In this document: in pieces, positions 1 to 6,953 of the stretch
How the letters are laid out: each line of letters starts with the position of its first letter
Position numbering within the stretch: position 1 is the first letter of the stretch
NCBI GenBank assembly: GCA_938092195.1
Contig: CALKHD010000011.1
Span: forward strand, 1-9,628
Reading direction: 5' to 3'
Source of the DNA: an uncultured Flavobacteriales bacterium
GTDB lineage: Bacteria; Bacteroidota; Bacteroidia; Flavobacteriales_D; Sanyastnellaceae
DNA: 9,628 nt
Program-made: the position numbers and the translations under genes
The notes under the pieces: generated by a model
Told to the model about the DNA's origin: nothing
What the model saw: only the letters and a program-made list of their open reading frames with translations
Database searches by the model: none

Positions 1-1
1 C

Positions 2-2731
2 CAGAATATGGACTTGCCCGAGGCCATGGCTGAGTCGGCCTATCTCGAGCACATCGATCGCATTTCGAAGAAGAACACCTTGTATCGGAACCACATTGGA
101 ATGGGGTACCACACCACGGAGGTGCCGAGTGTGATTCGACGAAACGTTCTGGAAAATCCAGGTTGGTACACAGCGTACACCCCCTATCAAGCAGAAATCG
201 CGCAGGGGCGGTTGGAAGCCCTGTTGAATTTCCAAACCATGGTTTGCGATTTGACGGGCATGGAAATGGCCAATGCGAGTTTGCTCGATGAGGCCACTGC
301 GGCTGCTGAGGCCATGACCATGCTGTTCAATTCCCGCAGTCGGAAAGCGGTCAAGGAAGGGGTGAATCGGTTTGTGGCCTCAGATGAGGTCTTCCCTCAG
401 ACTTGGGCTGTCTTGCAGAATCGAGCGCATCATTTGGGCATACAGATTGAGCAGCGGCCCGAATCTGATTTGGATTTAGATGGTCAGACATTTGGACTCT
501 TCATTCAATACCCCAGCGACAAAGGCCGTGTGGAACCTCTGAATGAAACCATTGCCAAGGCCCACGCCTTGGACATACGGGTTGTGGTTGCGACCGATTT
601 GTTGGCCTGCGCTTTGGTGAAATCACCAGGTGAAATGGGCGCAGATGTGGTGGTGGGCAACAGCCAGCGCTTTGGAGTCCCCATGGGCTACGGAGGTCCT
701 CACGCCGCTTTTTTTGCCACCCGTCTTGAATTCAAAAGGAACGTTCCGGGCCGCGTCATTGGCGCTTCGGTAGACCGAATGGGCCGTGTGGCTTATCGCA
801 TGGCTTTGCAAACCCGTGAGCAGCACATTCGAAGAGACAAGGCCACATCCAACATTTGCACGGCTCAAAGTCTGTTGGCTGTCATGGCAAGTTCCTATGC
901 GGTTTACCATGGCCCCAAGGGCTTACGGGCCATCGCAGAGCGCGTCCATGCATTGGCTGTGGCGCTCGCAGAAGCGGGCAAAGCCGCGGGCATTCCTCCG
1001 GTTTATGGTCGATTCTTCGATACTGTGGTGTTTGCCATGGAGGATGTTGGAAGTGTGATTGAACGTGCCGAGCGCAAAGAGATCAACCTGCGCTATTTCC
1101 CCGATGGTGTGCATGTGGGCATTTCATTCCATGAGTGCACCTTGCCTCAAGACTTCACCGATTTGTGTGAGGTGCTTGGCTTTCAAACCGTGCCATATCC
1201 CACCCAGGAGAATGCCACCGCCCAATTGGAGGGAGTGCTGCGTTCAGTGGACTATTTGCACCACCCTGTGTTCAACAGCCACCGCTCGGAGACGGCGATG
1301 ATGCGGTATTTGAAGCACCTCGAGAACAAAGACCTGTCTTTGACCCATGCCATGATTCCTTTGGGGTCGTGCACCATGAAGCTGAATGCGGCGACGCAAT
1401 TGTTGCCCATAGGATGGGCCTCATTTGCCCAACTTCACCCGTTCTGCCCTCCTGCTCAAGCCGCGGGAACCAGACAGATGATTGGAGAGCTCGAACAATA
1501 CCTCTGCGAAATCACGGGATTTTCGGGCATGAGCCTGCAGCCCAACAGCGGTGCACAGGGAGAATACACCGGACTGTTGGTGATCCGTGCTTTCCACGCC
1601 TCACGTGGGGAGTCTCACCGGGATGTTTGTTTGATTCCGTCTTCAGCCCATGGCACCAACCCCGCATCGGCTGTCATGTGTGGAATGAAGGTTGTCGTGG
1701 TGGGATGTGACCGTCACGGCAACATCAATTTGGATGAGCTCAAAGCCAAGGCAGAAGAGCATTCAGACCGATTGGGAGCGTTGATGATTACTTACCCCTC
1801 TACCCATGGGGTTTTCGAAGAGCACATTCTGGAAGTGACCGAAACGGTTCATGCCCATGGCGGTCAGATCTACATGGATGGCGCCAACATGAATGCTCAG
1901 GTCGGGCTCACCAGCCCCGGTCGCATTGGCGCGGATGTTTGTCATTTGAACCTTCACAAGACCTTTGCCATTCCTCATGGTGGAGGCGGACCCGGCGTCG
2001 GCCCCATTGGAGTGGCAGAGCACCTGGTGCCTTTCTTGCCTGGACATCCATTGGATGCAGTGGGAGGGGATCAGGCCATTGATGCTGTCAGTGGCGCTCC
2101 TTTTGGCAGTGCACTCATCCACCTCATTTCCTATGCATACATCCGGCTCCTGGGGCCCATTGGATTGCGAAGAAGCACAGAAGTGGCCATACTCAACGCC
2201 AATTACCTGCGTGCTGGCTTGACCGGTCATTATGAGGTTTTGTACAAAGGCAATTCTGGCAACGTGGCCCACGAGATGATCATCGATTGCCGCCCATTCA
2301 AGGCCAGTGCGGGCATCGAAGTCACCGACATTGCCAAGCGCCTGATTGATTACGGATTTCATGCACCCACAGTCAGCTGGCCAGTGGCTGGAACGCTGAT
2401 GATTGAGCCCACTGAAAGCGAGTCTTTGGATGAATTGGACCGCTTCATTGAGGCCATGGTCTCCATTCGGGCTGAGATCGCGGACATTGAAGAAGGAAGG
2501 TTTGAGCGTGAGGACAACCCCTTGCGTATGTCGCCACACACGGCCGCTGAGCTTACAGCCACGGAGTGGAATCACCCCTATTCACGGGAGGTAGCGGCAT
2601 ATCCGGCGCCCGTGATGCGGGATCGAAAGTTCTGGCCAGCAGTGGCCCGAGTCGACAATGCGCACGGAGACCGAAACTTGGTCTGCACCTGTCCAAGCGT
2701 TGAACTTTATACAGAACCTTTGACGGCTTGA
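2..2731 (+). CDS. gcvP: Glycine dehydrogenase (decarboxylating), glycine cleavage system P-protein; 5' end missing
   Basis: PLP-dependent P-protein of the glycine cleavage system. In the cytoplasm it decarboxylates glycine and passes the aminomethyl group to the lipoyl arm of the H-protein. The reading frame is open from base 2 with no stop, so the gene enters from the left. The first visible ATG, at base 8, is internal: the family is about 950-960 residues and roughly 50-60 are missing. Numbering from that ATG, an early block reads NPGWYTAYTPYQ, followed by SLLDEATAAAEAM. GSCTMKLN (453-460) opens the second half. The PLP-binding lysine is K651 in NLHKTF, followed by the glycine-rich GGGGPGVGPIG. 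The C-terminus ends with the family-typical GDRNLVCTCPSVE. It is the single-chain (P1+P2 fused) form, not the split gcvPA/gcvPB type. Codon use is mixed (14 TAC, 15 TAT). I see no terminator directly after it. Identification is very secure. Confidence 0.97.
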   Translation, partial: QNMDLPEAMAESAYLEHIDRISKKNTLYRNHIGMGYHTTEVPSVIRRNVLENPGWYTAYTPYQAEIAQGRLEALLNFQTMVCDLTGMEMANASLLDEATAAAEAMTMLFNSRSRKAVKEGVNRFVASDEVFPQTWAVLQNRAHHLGIQIEQRPESDLDLDGQTFGLFIQYPSDKGRVEPLNETIAKAHALDIRVVVATDLLACALVKSPGEMGADVVVGNSQRFGVPMGYGGPHAAFFATRLEFKRNVPGRVIGASVDRMGRVAYRMALQTREQHIRRDKATSNICTAQSLLAVMASSYAVYHGPKGLRAIAERVHALAVALAEAGKAAGIPPVYGRFFDTVVFAMEDVGSVIERAERKEINLRYFPDGVHVGISFHECTLPQDFTDLCEVLGFQTVPYPTQENATAQLEGVLRSVDYLHHPVFNSHRSETAMMRYLKHLENKDLSLTHAMIPLGSCTMKLNAATQLLPIGWASFAQLHPFCPPAQAAGTRQMIGELEQYLCEITGFSGMSLQPNSGAQGEYTGLLVIRAFHASRGESHRDVCLIPSSAHGTNPASAVMCGMKVVVVGCDRHGNINLDELKAKAEEHSDRLGALMITYPSTHGVFEEHILEVTETVHAHGGQIYMDGANMNAQVGLTSPGRIGADVCHLNLHKTFAIPHGGGGPGVGPIGVAEHLVPFLPGHPLDAVGGDQAIDAVSGAPFGSALIHLISYAYIRLLGPIGLRRSTEVAILNANYLRAGLTGHYEVLYKGNSGNVAHEMIIDCRPFKASAGIEVTDIAKRLIDYGFHAPTVSWPVAGTLMIEPTESESLDELDRFIEAMVSIRAEIADIEEGRFEREDNPLRMSPHTAAELTATEWNHPYSREVAAYPAPVMRDRKFWPAVARVDNAHGDRNLVCTCPSVELYTEPLTA

Positions 2732-2765
2732 AGTGTTTCATGTGGTGCTCCTTGGTTTCGCGGAC

Positions 2766-2773
2766 TATATTCG
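2766..2773 (+). promoter_or_regulatory. Weak candidate -7 box upstream of the first T9SS cargo gene
   Basis: TATATTCG differs at one position from the Bacteroidota -7 consensus TAnnTTTG and ends 25 bases before the ATG at 2799. No TTTG or TTG lies at the usual 17-23 base spacing upstream: TTG at 2752-2754 is too close and TTTG at 2719-2722 too far. It is reported only because a strongly codon-biased gene follows immediately and needs a promoter somewhere in this 67-base gap or inside the end of gcvP. Confidence 0.22.
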
Positions 2774-2798
2774 CCGAACGAATCCAACACCATACAGT

Positions 2799-4742
2799 AT
2801 GAAGCACCTCTACCTGTTGGTCATGGCCGTGCTCGTTTCGAGCGTCGTCATGGCACAAGCCCCGGTCCGCGAATTTGCCGGCCGCGCCGTCACCTCCCGT
2901 TCAATGGAGGGAAACCACGTGGACTACACACGTGACATCATTTACCAGAACACATTTGGTGACTGCTCCGGCATCACGTTCACCAACGCCAACGATGCGG
3001 GTTACACCGACTACATCGACGGCATCAACTTTGAATGCACAGACGAGGGACCAAGCGGTCCTTACAACGGATGGGCTGGCGGAACTGCCAACTCTCCTTC
3101 TCCAAACCCCAACTTCACTACAGCCGATGATGGCTACGTGATGGTGGACTCCGACTTGTTCGGTGCCGAAGAGGCTTACGCTGCGGCGTGGGTGGAGAAC
3201 TGCTGGTTCACCATCGACGATGCTGTGGACTTCACAGGACACCCTTTCGTGACTGTTGAGTTTGAGAACCGCTACCGTTGCTGGGACAACACCACTGACA
3301 TTGAGCGTTGCTACCTCGAAATTTCTTTGGACGGCGTCAACTGGTCTGATCCAGAGACATTGGAAGAAGAAGAAGGTTACGTTGTGGTCGGTGAAGACAC
3401 CGTGGCTGCCCGTTATGAGATTTTCCCCACGTTTGAGCGTGCGGATGAGACCGACAACCCAACAACCATTCGTTTTGACATCGGCGACATCGCTGGTGAT
3501 GAGGCTTCGGTTTACTTCCGTTGGCGTTGGGTTGGCCAGTGGGGCTACGCTTGGATGGTGGACGACTTCGTCGCCTTCGACACCCCTGCCAATGACCTCC
3601 GCATCGCAGACTACGTGAGCTACACGGACTTCTTGACCACCGGTCTTTGGGAAGCGGCAGTTTGGCCAGAGAGCCAGTTGCCTGCCCTTGACTTGGCTGT
3701 GGCTGTTCAGGGTCTCGGTACCGAAACACAGACCAACGCCACGTTGTCTGTGTCCGATGGAGCGGGCTACTTCGAAAGCGCTGCCATGGACATTGAGTAC
3801 GGATCCATTGACACATTGCGTGTCTTGGGATGGGAAGCTCCTGGCCAAGGTTCTTACCAGTTCGATTACACCGTGGCTGCAGACAGCACCGATGAGTACC
3901 CAGAGGACAACGTTGCAACTCAGGCCATCGAAGTGGTGGAGAACCAGTACGGTCGCGACAACGGAACGTTTGTGGGCCAAACCCCAGCGGACGGTACAGT
4001 GGACTTCATTGCCGGTGTTCCTTTTGACGCTGTGGAGGACTTGACCATTTACGCCATCGACGTGGCCATTATGGATGGCTCTGACGTGGGCGCAGAAGTG
4101 GTTTGTCACCTGTTTGACTGGGTGGCTTGGAACGATGGTGGCGGTCAGTACGACGGCTTGATTGCCACTTCTGAGGAGGTGTCCATTGAAGCGGACTTCT
4201 TGAACAGCGGTGACGGAGAAGTGTCTTGGTACACCTTCGCATTGGAGGAGCCTTACACCGTTCCTGCAGGAGAGGCTGTGATGGCTTGCTTCGAGCACTT
4301 GGGTGGCGACAACGTTCAGATTGGAACAAGCATCCCACAGTACGATCAGACGGTCTTCATTTACGGTCCCTTTGGATCAGGAAGCGCATATGATTGGTAC
4401 TTCACCACCAACTGTCCCATGGTTCGCTTGAACTTGGATGAGAATGCAGAGACCACCATGAGCGTGGACAACCTCGCTGGCGAAGGCTTTGAGTTGGGAC
4501 GGGCTTACCCGAACCCTGCTACTGGAAGCGCCCGTGTGGATTTCACCCTCGATGCTGCTGCAGAAGTGACTTTTGAAGTGACCACCTTGACTGGAGCCAT
4601 TGTGCGCCGCATGGACCTCGGCACGCAAGCCGCAGGCACACAGCGCGCAGTCCTCAACTTGGAAGGCCTCACAGCGGGCATGTACACCTACACCATCATT
4701 GTGGATGGAGCACGTGCTACACGCAAGCTGGTGATCAAGTAA
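2799..4742 (+). CDS. Secreted acidic multi-domain protein with T9SS C-terminal sorting domain (first of a tandem paralog pair)
   Basis: A 647-residue protein of unknown specific function, predicted to cross the inner membrane by Sec and the outer membrane by T9SS. I chose the ATG at 2799 over an in-frame GTG at 2733 because it opens directly on a signal peptide (MKHLYLLVMAVLVSSVVMA, cleavage near A19 or A21); the GTG would add 22 residues before it. Residues 45-262 look like a jelly-roll (ConA/MAM or 'choice-of-anchor J'-like) module, with SLDGVNWS (176-183) and WMVDDF (252-257). About 265-382 is an Ig/CARDB-like stretch and 385-546 a third beta-rich module ending CPMVRL. The sorting domain spans 566-647 (AYPNPATG to GMYTYTI to a basic tail). 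Eight cysteines follow the signal peptide. From 21 to 565 there are 101 Asp+Glu, 16 Arg and no Lys (hand count). 31 of 33 Tyr codons are TAC, suggesting high expression. The long antisense frame here is a by-product of that bias. It could be an adhesin, a structural surface protein or a carbohydrate binder; no catalytic motif is recognisable. Confidence 0.9.
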   Translation: MKHLYLLVMAVLVSSVVMAQAPVREFAGRAVTSRSMEGNHVDYTRDIIYQNTFGDCSGITFTNANDAGYTDYIDGINFECTDEGPSGPYNGWAGGTANSPSPNPNFTTADDGYVMVDSDLFGAEEAYAAAWVENCWFTIDDAVDFTGHPFVTVEFENRYRCWDNTTDIERCYLEISLDGVNWSDPETLEEEEGYVVVGEDTVAARYEIFPTFERADETDNPTTIRFDIGDIAGDEASVYFRWRWVGQWGYAWMVDDFVAFDTPANDLRIADYVSYTDFLTTGLWEAAVWPESQLPALDLAVAVQGLGTETQTNATLSVSDGAGYFESAAMDIEYGSIDTLRVLGWEAPGQGSYQFDYTVAADSTDEYPEDNVATQAIEVVENQYGRDNGTFVGQTPADGTVDFIAGVPFDAVEDLTIYAIDVAIMDGSDVGAEVVCHLFDWVAWNDGGGQYDGLIATSEEVSIEADFLNSGDGEVSWYTFALEEPYTVPAGEAVMACFEHLGGDNVQIGTSIPQYDQTVFIYGPFGSGSAYDWYFTTNCPMVRLNLDENAETTMSVDNLAGEGFELGRAYPNPATGSARVDFTLDAAAEVTFEVTTLTGAIVRRMDLGTQAAGTQRAVLNLEGLTAGMYTYTIIVDGARATRKLVIK

Positions 4743-4766
4743 TTCGATCACGTTCAATGAAACATC

Positions 4767-4793
4767 AAAGGGGGCCTTCGGGCCCCCTTTTTT
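4767..4793 (+). terminator. Strong intrinsic terminator with UUCG tetraloop
   Basis: Arms GGGGGCC (4770-4776) and GGCCCCC (4781-4787) enclose the loop TTCG, closed by a C-G pair, which is the classic hyperstable C(UUCG)G tetraloop. AAA (4767-4769) can extend the stem with the start of the six-T run at 4788-4793. It sits 25 bases after the stop of the first T9SS cargo gene and should end that transcript, separating the two paralogs. Confidence 0.93.
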
Positions 4794-4808
4794 GTTGTCC
4801 ATTCGTCA

Positions 4809-4842
4809 TTTGTTGAGGGAGTGGATGAGTCGTCTTAATTTG
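4809..4842 (+). promoter_or_regulatory. Bacteroidota-type promoter for the second T9SS cargo gene
   Basis: TTTG at 4809-4812 (with an overlapping TTG at 4813-4815) and TTAATTTG at 4835-4842 match the sigma-ABfr pattern TTTG-N17-23-TAnnTTTG, with one mismatch in the -7 box and a spacer of 22 (or 19 from the second TTG). It lies between the terminator of the upstream gene and the ATG at 4854. If real, transcription would start only a few bases before the ATG, giving a very short or nearly leaderless mRNA. Confidence 0.55.
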
Positions 4843-4853
4843 CGGCCACTACG

Positions 4854-6887
4854 ATGAAGAACATTTTCACCCTTGCCGCCTGCGTGCTGGCACTTCAAGT
4901 CTCGGCCCAGCAGGGCGCGCACACTCCAAGAACAGCCACTTCACATGAAGTTGAGGCCAGCCGTCTCCTCGGATTACAGGAGGTTTCTCGTGCTGAGGCC
5001 TCCTCCCTTCGTGGCGGTGGTTCTACGGTGGTTTTCTTTGAAGACTTCGCGAATGGTTTCGCTGGAAACAATGGCGTCGGTCCAATTACCGTTGAAGACA
5101 CCAGCCCAGAAACGACCATTTGGCAGTACGTCCAGGCAGAAGGCGATGGCATTTACCAAGATGGCACAGCTTCAGGCGTCCAGCCTCCAGCCGGTGAGTT
5201 CAGCACCAACATTGGTGGCCTGAACAGTGAGTCAGCGGCCAATGGCTGGATGATTTTTGACTGCGATTACTACAACACTCCGGTCGCCAGTGGCGTTGAA
5301 GATGTGGGGGGATTCTTGAATTTGCCCACCTTGGATTTGTCTGGATTGGAGAGCGTTGTGATCACATGGGATCAATACTTCCGTTACTGCTGCTTCTCAT
5401 TCATGCCCTTGTTTGTAGAGGTGAGTGTGGATGGTGGTGAGAATTGGACTTCATTTGAAGCCGGAGGCTCGTTTATTCCTTCGGCCAACGTGGCCAGTGC
5501 CAACCCGCTGATCACAGGATTGGACATCAGTTGTATTGCCGCTGGCGAGTCTGAGGTTGACGTTCGGTTTGCTTACAAGCAAACGGGACCCAACGCATCC
5601 AACTACACCCACTACTACTGGGGCATCGATGACATCAGCATCACAGCCAACCCTGTTGCGAATGAGCTTGAATTGGTGCAGTTGACCAATGGAGACGTTT
5701 ACCTCTTGTTCGAATACCGGGTTACACCGATGGCGCAGGCCATTCCAGAGGCAGATGGAGGTGTTCTCGCTGGTGTTCTTTACCGGAACAGGGGTTTCCT
5801 CAATCAAGAAAACTGCTTGATCACAGTGGACGTTTTGGATGAGACCGGAGAGGTGTTGAGCACCACCGTCACCGAGCCGTTCACTGCTCCGTCTTTTGCC
5901 AACAACGACAATTGCCCTGCCAACCCGCAGGACACTTTGTACATCGCCACAGGTTGGGAGCCAGAAGCAGAAGGGCTCTACACTTTGCGTGCAACGATGA
6001 GCAGCGACAGTGTTGCGGATGCAGGCAGCCTGACCATGGACATGGAATACACCGAATGTGAGTTTGGCCATGACAACCCTGCAGAATTGGACGTGGAACT
6101 CGGCCCCCGTTTCGATGACGAGAATGACTTCTTTGAGCCCACAGGTTATGGCAACCGTTACACCTTCCACAATGAAGGGACAACAGTTTACGGATTGGCG
6201 GTGGCCTTTGGCCCCAGCACTTCGACGGGCGTAGACTTTGAAATTCGTTGGATGGACCAAGATCCAGAATTGTCGTTGGCAGATGCTCCTTATGAGTTTG
6301 CCGAGTTCACTTCAGATGCCAACTGGGCGGGAACGGCTGCGAATCCAGTGTACTACCCCCTCGCTTTTGAAGATGAAATCGAGGTTTCTGTGGAGGGGCT
6401 GGCGTCACCTGGCTTTTATGCGGGAGCAGTCATCACTGAGTTTGATTACGAAGACCTTGAATTGACGGTCTTGGGCAACGGCAACTCAGACACCGACAAC
6501 AGCACCATCATTTATCAGCAAGCTGGAAGTGGCGAGTTCGTTTGGTTCACTGCTCAAACGGCGACACCAGCGGTCCGATTGATCACTTGTCCTGTTGTGA
6601 GTGTGGACGTGATTGGCGCATACAATGGTGTTCACCTTCAGGGGAACTACCCCAACCCAACAGCTGGGGAGACCCGGTTCGCGTTTACCTCAGATTGGGG
6701 AGGAGACTTCATGATCGAGTTGCGTGACCTTCAGGGTCGATTGGTGGATGTTTTGGATTTGGGGTCCCGTCCAGCGGGTGAGCATACCGTTGTGTATGAT
6801 GCTTCGGCCTTGTCTGACGGCATGTACACATACTCCTTGTTGACGGGGGATGCCCGGGTGACCAAGAAGATGCGCGTCCAGCATTGA
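4854..6887 (+). CDS. Secreted acidic multi-domain protein with T9SS C-terminal sorting domain (second of the tandem paralog pair)
   Basis: A 677-residue secreted protein of unknown specific function. The signal peptide is MKNIFTLAACVLALQVSA with likely cleavage before Q19. A short linker rich in Ser, Glu and Ala ends in GGGS (54-57). Residues 59-264 form a jelly-roll-like module beginning FFEDF, with VSVDGGENW (190-198) and YYWGIDDISI (254-263). A second module covers about 265-405 and a third about 419-577, ending ATPAVRLITC. The T9SS sorting domain covers 595-677 (GNYPNPTAG, GMYTYSL, basic tail). Motif order matches the upstream gene throughout, so I read the two as diverged paralogs. An unusual RYCCF sits at 177-181. 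From residue 19 to 594 I count 87 acidic residues, 14 Arg and one Lys (K242). 25 of 30 Tyr codons are TAC. No Shine-Dalgarno sequence precedes the ATG. It could be an adhesin or surface-layer-like component; no enzymatic motif is visible. Confidence 0.9.
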   Translation: MKNIFTLAACVLALQVSAQQGAHTPRTATSHEVEASRLLGLQEVSRAEASSLRGGGSTVVFFEDFANGFAGNNGVGPITVEDTSPETTIWQYVQAEGDGIYQDGTASGVQPPAGEFSTNIGGLNSESAANGWMIFDCDYYNTPVASGVEDVGGFLNLPTLDLSGLESVVITWDQYFRYCCFSFMPLFVEVSVDGGENWTSFEAGGSFIPSANVASANPLITGLDISCIAAGESEVDVRFAYKQTGPNASNYTHYYWGIDDISITANPVANELELVQLTNGDVYLLFEYRVTPMAQAIPEADGGVLAGVLYRNRGFLNQENCLITVDVLDETGEVLSTTVTEPFTAPSFANNDNCPANPQDTLYIATGWEPEAEGLYTLRATMSSDSVADAGSLTMDMEYTECEFGHDNPAELDVELGPRFDDENDFFEPTGYGNRYTFHNEGTTVYGLAVAFGPSTSTGVDFEIRWMDQDPELSLADAPYEFAEFTSDANWAGTAANPVYYPLAFEDEIEVSVEGLASPGFYAGAVITEFDYEDLELTVLGNGNSDTDNSTIIYQQAGSGEFVWFTAQTATPAVRLITCPVVSVDVIGAYNGVHLQGNYPNPTAGETRFAFTSDWGGDFMIELRDLQGRLVDVLDLGSRPAGEHTVVYDASALSDGMYTYSLLTGDARVTKKMRVQH

Positions 6888-6895
6888 TTCTTTTC

Positions 6896-6907
6896 GTGCA
6901 AATGCAC
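6896..6907. repeat. Short perfect inverted repeat GTGCA-AA-TGCAC
   Basis: Five-base arms separated by two bases, starting 9 bases after the stop codon of the second T9SS cargo gene and ending 4 bases before a longer hairpin. It could be a small operator for the downstream gene set or part of a composite 3' structure. At this length chance cannot be excluded. Confidence 0.3.
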
Positions 6908-6910
6908 TGG

Positions 6911-6947
6911 CGGCCCGCTCCCATCATGGGGGCGGGCCGTTATCTTT
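6911..6947 (+). terminator. GC-rich hairpin with imperfect T-tract, terminator or attenuator
   Basis: CGGCCCGC (6911-6918) pairs with GCGGGCCG (6932-6939). A T-G wobble, three C-G pairs and a closing A-T extend this to about 13 base pairs around a TCA loop (6924-6926). The following TTATCTTT (6940-6947) is T-rich but interrupted. It probably terminates the second T9SS cargo transcript. It lies only 14 bases before the GH3 start codon, so it also occupies the place where that gene's promoter or leader should be. Confidence 0.7.
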
Positions 6948-6953
6948 CGGGCC

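Noticed and set aside
8..10. ATG at base 8 as the true gcvP start
   Set aside because: The frame is open to the window edge and conserved P-protein sequence before this point is missing; the family N-terminus extends about 50-60 residues further.
1763..2575. 270-codon minus-strand open frame inside gcvP
   Set aside because: It lies fully opposite highly conserved P-protein sequence including the PLP lysine; no recognisable domain and no separate promoter or terminator.
2757..2778. Imperfect hairpin (TTCGCGGA with TTCGCCGAA) after gcvP
   Set aside because: It needs a bulge and a wobble pair and is not followed by a T-run, so I do not call it a terminator.
2733..2798. GTG start giving a 22-residue longer N-terminus for the first secreted protein
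   Set aside because: The extension would place charged residues ahead of a perfect signal peptide that begins at the ATG at 2799; the stretch is better read as untranslated leader.
2901..4298. 465-codon open frame on the minus strand across the first secreted protein gene, with a 193-codon one in another frame
   Set aside because: It is explained by strong C-ending codon bias of the plus-strand gene, which removes stop codons on the opposite strand. The translation is low-complexity, rich in Val, His, Arg and Ser, without family motifs, while the plus strand has a signal peptide and sorting domain.
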